Both the position numbers and the translations under genes were made by a program. This document shows, in pieces, positions 17,440-26,910 of a DNA stretch of 64,000 nucleotides. The notes beneath the pieces were generated by a model, which did no database searches, was not told where the DNA came from, and was given only the letters and a program-made list of their open reading frames with translations. Source of the DNA: Alteromonas sp. ASW11-130 (lineage in GTDB: Bacteria; Pseudomonadota; Gammaproteobacteria; Enterobacterales; Alteromonadaceae); assembly GCF_026183735.1 (NCBI RefSeq), contig NZ_JAPFRE010000005.1, positions 1 to 64,000 of the forward strand, written 5' to 3'. Every line of letters begins with the position of its first letter. The first letter of the stretch is position 1.

Positions 17440-18228
17440 ATCAAATGGAAAGGTAGAATAAAGTTTTTTAGCTATCGGCGTAAAATCGGGAGGTGACATA
17501 ACGGGCAAGCTTAACCCTTCTGCGATTGTACTCACTTTCGGTACGGTGGTTCTGCCAGTTCCCTGATAGTAATCCTGATACTTAAACATCGACTCACCGC
17601 TGTCAGAATCGTAATAAACAGCTGGAATTCCATACGCTTCCGCGATAATAACGCCATGGAGGCTACTCGAGATGACCCGCTCAGCATTAACAATTTGTTC
17701 GATAAATGAACCGGGATATTGCATAGGAGAGACAAGATGAGTTTCGTAGCCTTGGTACTTCTTCATATCATCGTTCATATGATTCACCACCACAAAATCG
17801 CGTTTAAGTTTGCGGTTGCGCAGCAAAGATTTAGGGTAGAACAAAGGCAATAGAATAGCCGGGTCACCGAAAACTTCAGGTACATTGATCCCCCGCGTCA
17901 GCAGGTAATCTCGTGTGAGAGGGCCACGGACAGCACGAACATCCAGATTGTCAAAACGATTGCGGTCGTCTGCCATTTTCTTGTTAAGCCCCGTACCCCA
18001 CACTGTATCGCCAGTATCGGCAAAGTGCAGCACTGAACCCACCGTCAAAAGTTTATGCTTATTGTCTTTCTTATTTTTGATGAATTGTCCTTTCATCGAC
18101 AAAATACGCGAAACTAAATCGTATGCGACATAGTCGCCAATATTAGGTCGATGATCTTTAGGCTCCCACCAGAACACACGCGTTTTATTGTGCTTGCGAA
18201 TGATGTGTTCTGCCCATTGATAAAACAT
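17428..18228 (-). CDS. Polysaccharide pyruvyl transferase family protein
   Basis: Cytoplasmic enzyme predicted to add a ketal-linked pyruvate to a sugar of the repeat unit using phosphoenolpyruvate. Family signs are the N-terminal WWEPKDHRPNIGDYVAYD region with an NxGD motif, VWGTGLN, AVRGPLTRDYL (the RGxx(S/T)R motif), FGDPAILLP and SSLHGVIIAEAYGIPAVYYD, the conserved SxRHG/SSLHG substrate loop. The start chosen is ATG at 18228, because AAGGAA lies about 7 bases upstream. The frame stays open to 18315 but that would overlap the sulfotransferase gene. Pyruvylation would add a negative charge to the polymer. Confidence 0.9.
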   Translation of the reverse strand: MFYQWAEHIIRKHNKTRVFWWEPKDHRPNIGDYVAYDLVSRILSMKGQFIKNKKDNKHKLLTVGSVLHFADTGDTVWGTGLNKKMADDRNRFDNLDVRAVRGPLTRDYLLTRGINVPEVFGDPAILLPLFYPKSLLRNRKLKRDFVVVNHMNDDMKKYQGYETHLVSPMQYPGSFIEQIVNAERVISSSLHGVIIAEAYGIPAVYYDSDSGESMFKYQDYYQGTGRTTVPKVSTIAEGLSLPVMSPPDFTPIAKKLYSTFPFDLWL

Positions 18229-18274
18229 AATTATTCCTTGTAAATAATACGACGCGGCAATTACGCCAGGTAGT

Positions 18275-19066
18275 TTACGAGAATTTCCGGGAAAGCTTAT
18301 GAAAAAAACTCTCATTATTCAGGCTAATAAGCTGTGTCCTGCCATCGAATTGTTTTTGAAATTTCTCAATCCATAACTGATTGATGTGTTTACTTTGTTT
18401 TTTGGTCACGGGTTTATGGGGTAAGTTGCTGGTGTCTATGTCCACCTGCATAAAATCAGCAATATTACGAATGATGCTTGCCGTATTGTTCTTCACATCA
18501 GTAAAGTTCACGTGTAAAAAGTGACTCGCCGATGCATTCAGTGCATATTGCCAGGAGGCATTTTCAAAAATAATTCGGCGTACCCCCTCATCAATTTGTT
18601 TCGCATCATAAGTCACATCTTCGTTTTCCACATTTTGTTGTGAAATCCATGCGCCCGTTTGCTTAGCAATAGACAAAGAAACTGCCTGGGCGATTATGTC
18701 TTCACGGGTCAACCAAATAAACGATGGGTTAACAAAAAGCTTTTTCAGCCCGTCAAATCCACCCAACTGACGTAAGTGAGAATAGTGTATTTTGATCCCA
18801 AAAACACCGTTAGGCGAGGTGCGGTGTTTTTGAATTTGCGCTAACGTATCGTCTAATGCGCGGGTATTAAAAATGCTCTTCCAGCGTTCAAGATTTTTCT
18901 CATTGACATATTCCAAAGGGAAACCGAAAGCACCCGTCTGATGTAAAGCATGGCCCAGCATGTGGCTGCCTGACCGTACCGTAGATGCGATGATGAGGGT
19001 TTTAGTGACGTTTGTTTCTATCGGGTAGTGAAATTTTTCCTGAAACTGTTCTTCGTAGTAATTCAT
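18275..19066 (-). CDS. Stf0-family sulfotransferase
   Basis: Cytoplasmic enzyme predicted to transfer sulfate from PAPS to a carbohydrate. Residues 27-41 (ASTVRSGSHMLGHAL) form the 5'-phosphosulfate loop with the RSGS signature, followed by GFPLEYVN. Both are characteristic of the Stf0 group (trehalose 2-sulfotransferase type). A WLTREDIIAQAVSL segment (about 118-131) matches the 3'-phosphate site region of that group. It lies between the glycosyltransferase 2 gene and the pyruvyl transferase gene on the same strand with short gaps. The acceptor is probably a sugar of the exopolysaccharide or its lipid-linked precursor, which is inference. Confidence 0.87.
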   Translation of the reverse strand: MNYYEEQFQEKFHYPIETNVTKTLIIASTVRSGSHMLGHALHQTGAFGFPLEYVNEKNLERWKSIFNTRALDDTLAQIQKHRTSPNGVFGIKIHYSHLRQLGGFDGLKKLFVNPSFIWLTREDIIAQAVSLSIAKQTGAWISQQNVENEDVTYDAKQIDEGVRRIIFENASWQYALNASASHFLHVNFTDVKNNTASIIRNIADFMQVDIDTSNLPHKPVTKKQSKHINQLWIEKFQKQFDGRTQLISLNNESFFHKLSRKFS

Positions 19067-19086
19067 TCAAATCCTCGGTGTGGTCT

Positions 19087-19953
19087 TCAGGAAGAAGCCC
19101 GCTGACGTATTTTTTTAGTGGTTACCCTTAACAAATGAGAAAGGGTCACTTTGAGCCCGGCCAGATGTACCGACTTAATCACCCACTTTAACTTTTGTTT
19201 CTTCAACGGCAGATAAACAAGTAACTGTGCGGCGACTCGTCGACGATAATGTTCGTCCCCCAAAAACTGACGATGTTTGTCGGCAGAACGCAAACGGACT
19301 ACTGCTTCATCGGGTGTCATCCTGGCCACTTTTGCACCGATGCCATCCATATTCTGAAAGCGATAATAAAAGATGGCTTTGGGAATATTCATCAGCTTAT
19401 AACCCGCTTGGTGTAACCTCACGTACATGTCCCAATCCTGTCCGTTTGGCAACGCTTCGTCAAAGCGCTCTCTAAGGGCCAATTCGCGCTTCATGCTAAA
19501 GCCGCTCATCCCACAATATTGATTACCGGTGCGGAGTACTTGTTCATCGACAATTTCAGTGGGCTGAACATACACCTCATGCTTAGAACCTAAGTTTTGA
19601 TAACCACTGACTACCGCATCGGCACCCTTTTCATACGCATTAATATGTTCAAGTAAATAATCGGGCATCCAAATATCGTCATCGTCCAAAAATGCAATAA
19701 TGTCACCTGTTGCTGTGTCGACGCCAAGGTTACGCGCCTTATTCGCGCCTGATGATGAAGGCAGAAATTTATAAACAAATTCAGGTCTGCCTTCGTATTC
19801 GCTGATGATATCTTCGTATGGCAAGGAAGATGCATCATTTACAACTATCACCTCTTTAGGTTGTTCAATTTGCGCAAAAACACCATCCAATGCTTCTTTC
19901 AATTCAGCCGGACGGTTAAAGGTAGTTATAACAACGCTAACGGTAAAACCCAT
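19087..19953 (-). CDS. Glycosyltransferase family 2
   Basis: GT-A fold glycosyltransferase of 288 residues. It has the N-terminal VSVVITTFNRPAELKEAL nucleotide-binding strand-turn, EVIVVNDAS, NKARNLGVDTATGDIIAFLD and the acidic metal site DDDD (90-93) followed by IW. An NGQDWDMYVRL block (about 170-180) matches the catalytic-base ED/QDWD motif of this family. It probably adds one sugar to the lipid-linked repeat unit. Divergent from the next sulfotransferase gene across an 82-base spacer that must hold two promoters. The donor sugar is not predictable. Confidence 0.92.
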   Translation of the reverse strand: MGFTVSVVITTFNRPAELKEALDGVFAQIEQPKEVIVVNDASSLPYEDIISEYEGRPEFVYKFLPSSSGANKARNLGVDTATGDIIAFLDDDDIWMPDYLLEHINAYEKGADAVVSGYQNLGSKHEVYVQPTEIVDEQVLRTGNQYCGMSGFSMKRELALRERFDEALPNGQDWDMYVRLHQAGYKLMNIPKAIFYYRFQNMDGIGAKVARMTPDEAVVRLRSADKHRQFLGDEHYRRRVAAQLLVYLPLKKQKLKWVIKSVHLAGLKVTLSHLLRVTTKKIRQRASS

Positions 19954-20035
19954 AGAATCCCTAATTGTTAGCTTAAGATTGCAGTCGACATCGACGCATC
20001 ATATTGGAAATTATGAAAAAAATGGAGCAAGAATC

Positions 20036-20809
20036 ATGCAAGAATTGTTGAAACGCCAGTCGAAAAATTTTTTGGCTCGATATCCAAGGATTTTCTTTTG
20101 CCATGTGCCTAAATGTGCAGGTGTTTCCCTTTCTAAAGCGATTTATAGTTCGACTTATCCCTTGTGGCTTAAAGCTACCCGCTATACTGGTTTCATTGAC
20201 CTAAAAAGCAGCCAGGTCGCAGCAGATTTACTTAATATTGATATGATGACTGCGCGCGAGACGCAACTTGTTTTTCAACTCAACGATCCGCAAATGCGTT
20301 ACACCAACGGGCATTGTGTAGCCAATCCGCAGGTGGTCAGTAAATATTGCAATGACTGGCACTTTATCACGATATTACGGGATCCGGCTAAACGCTTTAT
20401 TTCAGAGTTTGTTTACAACCGATTTAAATCTTCTGAGTGGCAAAAACATAATGATACGCTTGATAGCTACCTTGAGTCTGAAAAAGCAGTATCCTCTGCG
20501 CTAACTTATGCCAGATATTTTTCAGGCACAAAAGAGGTGGATGCCATCCTCGCTAATCCCAAACTAGTAGTTGATGCGGCACTTACCAATTTAGGTCAGT
20601 TTTCGGTTTGCGGCACCCTGGAAAACATGTCTCAATGGCAGCAAAAATTTAACGAGGTATTTAACACGAAAATTGAGGTTGCCAGTAAAAACGAGAGCCC
20701 GAATCAGCAAGCCTACCGCGAAATCACATCGAATAAAGGCGTGATGGAGAAAATCAAAAATTTGTGTGAGATCGATTACGAAATTTTTAATACCATTAAC
20801 ACAAAATAG
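20036..20809 (+). CDS. Sulfotransferase family 2-like protein (HS2ST-type)
   Basis: Predicted PAPS-dependent carbohydrate sulfotransferase of 257 residues, unrelated in detail to the Stf0 protein nearby. Residues 20-36 (FFCHVPKCAGVSLSKAI) match the HVPKTAGTS-type 5'-phosphosulfate loop. Residues 112-126 (TILRDPAKRFISEFV) match the RDPxxRxxSxF 3'-phosphate motif seen in heparan 2-O- and chondroitin-type sulfotransferases. The start is ATG 20036, with GGAGC about 8 bases upstream; an open frame further upstream overlaps the divergent gene and is not used. It is the only rightward gene in this part of the cluster, suggesting separate acquisition. Confidence 0.85.
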   Translation: MQELLKRQSKNFLARYPRIFFCHVPKCAGVSLSKAIYSSTYPLWLKATRYTGFIDLKSSQVAADLLNIDMMTARETQLVFQLNDPQMRYTNGHCVANPQVVSKYCNDWHFITILRDPAKRFISEFVYNRFKSSEWQKHNDTLDSYLESEKAVSSALTYARYFSGTKEVDAILANPKLVVDAALTNLGQFSVCGTLENMSQWQQKFNEVFNTKIEVASKNESPNQQAYREITSNKGVMEKIKNLCEIDYEIFNTINTK

Positions 20810-20835
20810 CTTGGCCCGCTTTACTATGTGCCTTC

Positions 20836-21837
20836 TTAGGTAAAGCGGGTGTGGGATAGCACAGGCCGCCACGACTCGGCGACCGCTTTTTCATTATAGA
20901 GATGATACGCTCTGCTCAATACCTCATTAGATCCTACGTAAGTAACGGCATCTAACTGTGAGGCAAGCTGCTGCCGGTCCACAATTTTCACAAAAGGAAA
21001 TTCTCGTGCCTTACCTCTGGCAAAGGCAGAATCAAAACAGATAATATTCGCTCCCAGTCCCAGCGCATAATAAAATGTTCCGGAAGAAATCATGGCATTG
21101 TCATCATGGGGTAGAATGACAAAACGGCTACAAGCTACTGTATTTTCCAGTTCTTCATCACTTAAAAACGCATTTTCCCAGGTCACTTTCAGGTGGCGCG
21201 CGCGAATGAGCTGTCTTAGTTCTGCCGCGTGGTTATGATCGGAGCAATAGCCCGCAATAACCAACGCTTTATCTTCCGGCCAAACTGCCAATAGTGCGTC
21301 AAGACGTTTGTAAGGTTTTATTGACCCAAAATATAAGTAGTCTATGGACTTATCGTGTTGCTGAGATGCATGCATGGTAGAAAGTAATTGTGCATCGTCT
21401 TTATAGAGTGGATGTTTTACCACCAGTGCTTTAATTTCAGGAGTAGGTTCTAACGTTACTACCTTGTTCGCTATGATTTGAAGCATGCCAGTAACACATT
21501 TATATAATATGGATGCTTTAACCACGTTATGCGGTTTGAAGTTATGTCGCACCCACACCACATTATTACTAAATAAACGCATGCCGATTAAAGTGAGAAC
21601 AAAACTTATTATGAACAAAGGCCGGGTAACGATATTCAGCCCTTTACGGAACGGTTGATCTTCATACCAATTCAATACTACGGCATTGTGGTTTCGGTTA
21701 AAGAGGTTACGTAGCGCAAATAGCTTTTTGAACGACTGTGGGTGATAACCCAGTTCGTAAAACGCTTCCTTCGTACGTCTGATAAACGCATTGCTGTGCT
21801 CAAAAGGATACAAATACAAACGCTGCTTATGACTCAT
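20836..21837 (-). CDS. Glycosyltransferase (GT-B, GT4-like)
   Basis: Predicted GT-B glycosyltransferase of 333 residues. The C-terminal half has the usual nucleotide-sugar-binding order: DYLYFGSIKPYKRLDALL (start of the second Rossmann domain), ALVIAGYCSD, a VTWENAFLSDEELEN segment, then SRFVILPHDDNAMISSGTFYYALGLG in the place of the EX7E region. A hydrophobic patch near residues 70-90 suggests membrane contact. The start codon overlaps the stop of the upstream GT4 gene (ATGA), so the two are translated together. Specificity is unknown. Confidence 0.82.
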   Translation of the reverse strand: MSHKQRLYLYPFEHSNAFIRRTKEAFYELGYHPQSFKKLFALRNLFNRNHNAVVLNWYEDQPFRKGLNIVTRPLFIISFVLTLIGMRLFSNNVVWVRHNFKPHNVVKASILYKCVTGMLQIIANKVVTLEPTPEIKALVVKHPLYKDDAQLLSTMHASQQHDKSIDYLYFGSIKPYKRLDALLAVWPEDKALVIAGYCSDHNHAAELRQLIRARHLKVTWENAFLSDEELENTVACSRFVILPHDDNAMISSGTFYYALGLGANIICFDSAFARGKAREFPFVKIVDRQQLASQLDAVTYVGSNEVLSRAYHLYNEKAVAESWRPVLSHTRFT

Positions 21838-22964
21838 TCTTTCACCGTTTGTCTTTGAACTTTCTGGCTCGGCAAAGTTTTTTCCATCAGTTGCCTGGTA
21901 TCAAGTGCGATTTCATCCCAATTAAAACGGGCGAGAAATACGTCTTTGTCTAATTTCAGGTTTTGTCTATCCAAGTGAGATAACTTATCTGCGAGCGCAG
22001 CCACGTCACCTACGGGAAAATAACAGTCAGAAGGCAGACCGATATCCGTGTTTGGGTCAATATCGGAAGCCAATACGTCGGTTCCCGCGCTGATTGCTTC
22101 TAAAGCAACAATAGGCAAGCCTTCATGATAAGAAGGTAAAACGAAAACTCGGGCGAATTTATACAGCGCCTGAAGCTCATCCCCCTGGCGTCTATCCGCA
22201 AAAATCACGTTCGCTGAGCGCTGCGAGATCAAACGCATTGAATACTCATCTTCATGATCAGCATTGCCGACGATAACCAGCTTGTAGCGACTATCGCATT
22301 TCCGATACGCATCGATTAAATCATGGAACCCCTTTTCTGGCACGAGTCTTCCGACGGTCAGAATATAGTTTCCCTCTTTTAGTCCCAGCTCTTTGGGGAG
22401 CTTGCTTATACCTAACGACGCATCGACACCAGTAAGGGCACCATTGGGAATAAAAAAGATACGCGAAGCATGTTTGCTAAATCGACGTTTTAATTTGTAG
22501 GTGAGTGAGCGACCCACCACCAGCGTTTTGTCTGCAAAGCGCACTGCCATTGATTCTCCCAGCTTTAGCATGCCTTTCGCGAAGCTGTTCCATTTTTGAC
22601 GATCATAGTCTGCACCGTGGTGAGTAACAATGACGGTAAAGCCCAACAGTTTGGCTAAGGGAGTATACAAAGCTGGCCCAATGCCATGAATGTGCAAAAT
22701 ATCAGGCTTAACCACGAAACGCGCATAAAGGATGGCGAGAAAAGTGTGAAGTATTGTTTCTAGAAATTTGTTCTTAATTGCCCATACAGAACGTATTTTC
22801 ACACCGTGGTACGTACTTTCCCGTTTCGACAAATAGGGCGAACGACCTATTACTGTTATAGCCACGCCTTCGCTAACCATTCTGGGATAAAGTTGCTGGC
22901 AATGCGATTCGATTCCGCCCATCACATCCGGAATACCGCGAAGACCGACCGCACACACTTTCAT
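21834..22964 (-). CDS. Glycosyltransferase family 4
   Basis: GT-B enzyme of 376 residues. The N-terminal domain begins KVCAVGLRGIPDVMGGIESH, the glycine-rich acceptor-side loop of GT4 proteins. The C-terminal domain shows ILTVGRLVPEKGFHDLIDAY, LVIVGNADHED, and the catalytic EX7E segment in the block SYHEGLPIVALEAISAG. It is first in a two-gene unit with the following glycosyltransferase (4-base overlap). It probably adds an internal sugar of the repeat unit. Donor and linkage cannot be told from the sequence. Confidence 0.93.
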   Translation of the reverse strand: MKVCAVGLRGIPDVMGGIESHCQQLYPRMVSEGVAITVIGRSPYLSKRESTYHGVKIRSVWAIKNKFLETILHTFLAILYARFVVKPDILHIHGIGPALYTPLAKLLGFTVIVTHHGADYDRQKWNSFAKGMLKLGESMAVRFADKTLVVGRSLTYKLKRRFSKHASRIFFIPNGALTGVDASLGISKLPKELGLKEGNYILTVGRLVPEKGFHDLIDAYRKCDSRYKLVIVGNADHEDEYSMRLISQRSANVIFADRRQGDELQALYKFARVFVLPSYHEGLPIVALEAISAGTDVLASDIDPNTDIGLPSDCYFPVGDVAALADKLSHLDRQNLKLDKDVFLARFNWDEIALDTRQLMEKTLPSQKVQRQTVKE

Positions 22965-23045
22965 AAAAACTCCACTCGGTATGACCTATGCCTTAAGGGC
23001 TTAAATTATTCAAACAATATGTACATCTCTAGCTAATATCACTAG

Positions 23046-24368
23046 CTAATTCCGGGCCAAGTTTGACGGTTCTCGCGAATTTTTCGCTTGGACTTTCGTG
23101 ACGTTCCTGACCGGTGAAATGATTACACCAATTAGTAATGCATAAAGTAGTAGCCCTTCAATATTCCAAAGAGGCATTGTGGCTAGGTTCATGATTAAAA
23201 AGCCAATCAGCGAGGAAAAGAGTAGCCAGGCATATCTACGATCATTTGTTTTAAAAGTTTGCAGAAGAAAGCTTCCCACAGCGATTAGGAAAGTCACTAC
23301 TCCTACAATTCCGTATTCGTATAAGTAAGACACGTACGTGTTGTGTGCGTACTTTTTGAAAACCCCATTCCAGGATTCCGGCCCCATACCAAATATCTGA
23401 TTGATCGGATCAGCTAAAAAATAAGCGTGGATATACAAACTCCAGATATAGACTCTGGCGGAGAAAATATCTTTTTCCGCTTCTGAATAATACTCAGGCG
23501 CTTTTAATAGATCGTGCCAGCTACTTAAGAAAATGAAAATATCACCGAATCGATCTTGCATAGTGTAAGACAATGTCAAAAAACCTAAAGCGATACTAAA
23601 TAGCGACAATACGTAGAATACTGGCTTATGCTTTACCGCCACCTTTGTTTCAAAAAGTGTGAATGCAAACATCGCAGCCATAGGCAATATAGCCAGAATA
23701 GAGGTGCGGTAGTTAGCCAATATCACCAGTACACAGCCCACAACAAAGAATAGTGCACGATAACGAAAAGCTTTGGGTGAGGTAAGCCCCACGACCAGGG
23801 TAAAGCTGGCGATAATCATCGAAAAAGCGGCTTCGTGATTGTAACCACCGATATAACTGGCAGATCCATCAGCTTCTGTGGCTTTCACTTCACCAAGTAA
23901 TACCGACATAATTTGTAATGACACCGGCAAGAAAAACGCCACGAGTACGTTACGGAGCGCGATATCCTTACCGGTCCTGCGAATCGCCATGAAAAGCGCG
24001 CCAGCAATAGCCAGGAACACGCCCCATTTAACCAAAACGTTAATCAGACCCATTACGCGCATGTTGAGCAACCCACTGATTACGATGCTCGCTAAAAATA
24101 CATAGAGCCAGAATAGGGAACGAAGTGCTATTATTTTTCTGGGAAGTAAAAGTAAACCAGCGAAGGCAATACCGATAGAGGCTAATGCATTCATGGAAAA
24201 ACCCGCAAAAACAGGTTCATATGTTACGTTATGAAAAGCAGACAGCGTAAAGCGTAGCCATAATGCAACGACGACAAATGCCAGATATTTGTTGCATTGC
24301 TTTGAAATCGTTTTGTATACCAGAAACGCGCTGATAAGCGCAAAAACCACTTTAACCAGCGCGAACAT
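23046..24368 (-). CDS. O-antigen polymerase/ligase family protein (Wzy-like)
   Basis: Polytopic inner-membrane protein of 440 residues with about ten hydrophobic helices and a large periplasmic loop around residues 280-330. The loop holds GMGPESWNGVFKKYAHNTYV, matching the conserved H-N-x-(Y/F) region of Wzy/WaaL proteins, followed by YLYEYGIVGVV. In this cluster it most likely polymerises the lipid-linked repeat units. The frame is open from a TTG at 24401, but ATG 24368 with AAAGAGA upstream is the better start. Either way it slightly overlaps the preceding GT4 gene, so translation is probably coupled. Confidence 0.85.
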   Translation of the reverse strand: MFALVKVVFALISAFLVYKTISKQCNKYLAFVVVALWLRFTLSAFHNVTYEPVFAGFSMNALASIGIAFAGLLLLPRKIIALRSLFWLYVFLASIVISGLLNMRVMGLINVLVKWGVFLAIAGALFMAIRRTGKDIALRNVLVAFFLPVSLQIMSVLLGEVKATEADGSASYIGGYNHEAAFSMIIASFTLVVGLTSPKAFRYRALFFVVGCVLVILANYRTSILAILPMAAMFAFTLFETKVAVKHKPVFYVLSLFSIALGFLTLSYTMQDRFGDIFIFLSSWHDLLKAPEYYSEAEKDIFSARVYIWSLYIHAYFLADPINQIFGMGPESWNGVFKKYAHNTYVSYLYEYGIVGVVTFLIAVGSFLLQTFKTNDRRYAWLLFSSLIGFLIMNLATMPLWNIEGLLLYALLIGVIISPVRNVTKVQAKNSREPSNLARN

Positions 24369-25521
24369 AAGGGCTTGTCTCTTTGGGGTTATGGCCTTCA
24401 ATAAGATCTATCATCTTACGTTCAAAAATCTCATTACTGAAATCATCTGCGCGGATCCGACTTAACGCACCGAACCGAGCTTGCTGATTTTTGTCGCTTA
24501 AAAAATTAATCCCCTGGGTAAAACTGGCTTCATCATTTACCGGACTTAAACAGCCAAATTTTGATGGACTGAAGCCGCTTAAATCTAATGGGTACTGATC
24601 CGCAATAATTTCTGCCGGTCCAGACTCGCAATTGGTCGCCAATATTGCTTTGCTAAGGCACATAGCCTCTACAATTGCATTGGGAAAGCCTTCAGCGTTA
24701 GAAGTTGATACAAAAAATTGCGCCTGTTTTACGTAAGGATACGGGTTCTTTTTAAACCCTAGAAAATGAACTCGCTTCTCTACACCTAAATCCTTAGCTT
24801 GGGTTTTAAGTTTTTCTTCTAATTCACCCTGCCCAAGAATAACCAAATCAAATGGCGTTGATGAACGAGCGAAGGATGTGATTAACATCGAAAAGTTTTT
24901 AATTGTAGCGAGTCTCCCGGTGGCAACAATATAAGGATTGGTCGGTAAGTCTGCTACGGGCTCGGCCGCTTTCGTTACTATAGCTTCCATTTCATAGGGA
25001 TTGTACAAAATCGCGGTCTTGCTCTTTGGCACACCAAAGTTCTTGATTAAATCCGCCTCAACGCCCGCGGAGCAGGCGACAATTCTATCTGCCTTGGGGT
25101 AAGTAAATCGAACCAATGCTTTACTGATCATGCTTTTAAGGCCATGGGCAAAATGGCTACTGGTGGCTACGCGTTCAGAGATAAACGCCGCATAACCTAT
25201 GCGTTTAGAAAGTACGACATTAAGCACGTTAGCGCGGGTTAAAAAGCTAAAACAGAGCGCGGGTTGTATTTTTTTCAAAGTTGACTGTAAAAGCGAAAAT
25301 CCTTTCAGCAAACTGCCGTTAGAGTTCAATACTACTTTCTCAACATATTCAGGGGCGCCGTATGCTTGCGCAACATCATCCAGCAATACCAAAAACACTT
25401 TCGCATGCTGTTCGGTAAAGTATGATTGCATGATGCCAAGAAGTCGACACATAACCCCTTCGGCACCACCGCCTTCCAGCGAATTGATGATGAATACGAC
25501 GTGCCTGGAAGTGTAAGGCAT
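24352..25521 (-). CDS. Glycosyltransferase family 4
   Basis: GT-B glycosyltransferase of 389 residues. It has VVFIINSLEGGGAEGVM at the N-terminus (GGAE loop), a VACSAGVEADL segment, IVATGRLATIKNFSMLI at the start of the donor domain, LVILGQGELEE, and the catalytic EX7E block SNAEGFPNAIVEAMCLSKAI. The start is taken at ATG 25521, with GGGAA upstream; an in-frame TTG lies 18 bases earlier. It heads the run of leftward genes that starts after the 640-base gap beyond the phosphatase gene and is followed with overlap by the polymerase gene. Confidence 0.93.
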   Translation of the reverse strand: MPYTSRHVVFIINSLEGGGAEGVMCRLLGIMQSYFTEQHAKVFLVLLDDVAQAYGAPEYVEKVVLNSNGSLLKGFSLLQSTLKKIQPALCFSFLTRANVLNVVLSKRIGYAAFISERVATSSHFAHGLKSMISKALVRFTYPKADRIVACSAGVEADLIKNFGVPKSKTAILYNPYEMEAIVTKAAEPVADLPTNPYIVATGRLATIKNFSMLITSFARSSTPFDLVILGQGELEEKLKTQAKDLGVEKRVHFLGFKKNPYPYVKQAQFFVSTSNAEGFPNAIVEAMCLSKAILATNCESGPAEIIADQYPLDLSGFSPSKFGCLSPVNDEASFTQGINFLSDKNQQARFGALSRIRADDFSNEIFERKMIDLIEGHNPKETSPYVRAG

Positions 25522-26181
25522 GAGGACTTTCCCTATCAAACTAGCTACTTCAAGATTGAATACGCCAAGAGTGGCGTGTGTTGACGTGAAGCTGCACTAA
25601 AGTGCTATTTCAACAGCTGGCCCCGCAGCGTTATCAATTGTACAACGTTAACTTTTATTCATGTTCTATGCCAACAGAACTGTAACAAAATGGGTCTTCG
25701 CGAATAACCGGAGCATATCGATGTCGGAAGATGTTTTGCTATATTATCCTACCTTTCTAATGTGGCCTATTATTGTTGTTAATAGGCGACGAATTTTCAG
25801 TCATCAACTTAGTATGGTCATAAGTAAACAAGGTTGAGCGGACCAACGAGATTAACCGATATGGCATTCTTACCGCACAAACAAGACGCCTTGTGGGTTC
25901 ATTTTTTAAATGAACCTGTTTTGTTTATCTACATGCGCCCCAAGGTTGACGCTATATTTGTATAAGTTTACTCAGCGCACGGGATAGACTGCACCACTTT
26001 ATTGTTGAAGTATTTAGCGACCTAATTTTTATCTTTTGAATTATATGCACTATGCCTTTGGGTCATGCACCCTTCGGCAGGTATGCTTTGCTGGCTGCTA
26101 TGTTGATTGAGTCCCTCCCGGCAATAGCATTCTACGGGTTAACGTTCATCTTGGTCCGATCCCGATTGGAACGCTTTAATA
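25522..26181. other. Long non-coding gap inside the exopolysaccharide cluster
   Basis: No credible gene in these 660 bases. They separate the biosynthetic genes (GT4 and onward) from the export and control genes (phosphatase, kinase, OPX), and so probably contain the promoter for the former. A perfect 9-bp inverted repeat with a T3 loop (GGTTCATTT 25896-25904, AAATGAACC 25908-25916) is followed by TGTTTTGTTT and could be a plus-strand terminator, although no plus-strand gene precedes it. No JUMPstart/ops element was found. Confidence 0.5.
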
Positions 26182-26901
26182 TCAGCTGTATAAAACAATT
26201 TTGGCGGGTGTATCGTTAAACAATCGCTGGGCAATATCCTCACCAATATGCTGACTGACAAGATGTCTCGCTTCTCCCATTTCGTTCGGGCGGCGTTTGG
26301 TGTCATGCGTATCGGAAGCCACCAGATCAATTTGATTATTATCTAACATGACAAAAGCCAAATCTTCCACCCTGGTTCCGAAGGTACCCGTAAACGCTCC
26401 GGCGGTTACTTGCAACAAGCATCCCAAATTGCGCAACCATTGCACTTTTTCGGGTGATTTTAATATATCGCGGTTCCGTTCAGGATGGGGGATTAATGGT
26501 TGGATATCTTCGTTAAGCAGCCATCGAACTAATTGATCTAACCCACTGGGTATGTGGCTGTGGGGCATTTCCAATAATAAAACGTCGCGATCTTTCCATT
26601 TACCCATAAACGGTAATTTTTTTTCCTTAGCCCAAATCGGGACCATTTCGTTTACCCTGACTTCTCCCGCATACGAAAGAGTAAGTTCAATACCAGCAGC
26701 ATTAACTTCCTGTTGCAACTGTTTAAACCCGGATTGGATAATTTCTGTGGTGTTGTCGAAATGTCCCCAGTGGATGTGAGGAGTACAAACTAGATGGTTT
26801 ACCCCGGCCTGGAGTGTCTGGCGCGCCATCGCGAGTGACGTTTCGATGTTTCTTGCACCATCGTCAATTCCGGGAATGATGTGGCTGTGAACATCTATCA
26901 C
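26182..26901 (-). CDS. PHP-type tyrosine-protein phosphatase (CpsB/YwqE-like)
   Basis: Metal-dependent phosphatase of 239 residues expected to remove phosphate from the tyrosine-rich tail of the adjacent Wzc-type kinase and so control chain length. The PHP-domain metal ligands are visible: the DVHSHIIPGIDDG motif at the N-terminus, CTPHIHWG, a GEVRVNE glutamate, LIPHPERN and a SDTHD motif near the C-terminus. It starts with GTG, preceded by GGGAGGGG, 9 bases after the kinase gene. The pairing of kinase and PHP phosphatase follows the pattern more often described in Firmicutes capsules but is also common in Alteromonadales. Confidence 0.92.
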   Translation of the reverse strand: MIDVHSHIIPGIDDGARNIETSLAMARQTLQAGVNHLVCTPHIHWGHFDNTTEIIQSGFKQLQQEVNAAGIELTLSYAGEVRVNEMVPIWAKEKKLPFMGKWKDRDVLLLEMPHSHIPSGLDQLVRWLLNEDIQPLIPHPERNRDILKSPEKVQWLRNLGCLLQVTAGAFTGTFGTRVEDLAFVMLDNNQIDLVASDTHDTKRRPNEMGEARHLVSQHIGEDIAQRLFNDTPAKIVLYS

Positions 26902-26910
26902 ATCCCCTCC

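Noticed and set aside
19805-20035. Upstream extension of the HS2ST-like sulfotransferase frame
   Set aside because: It runs antisense through the GT2 gene; the ATG at 20036 with its own ribosome site gives the normal protein start.
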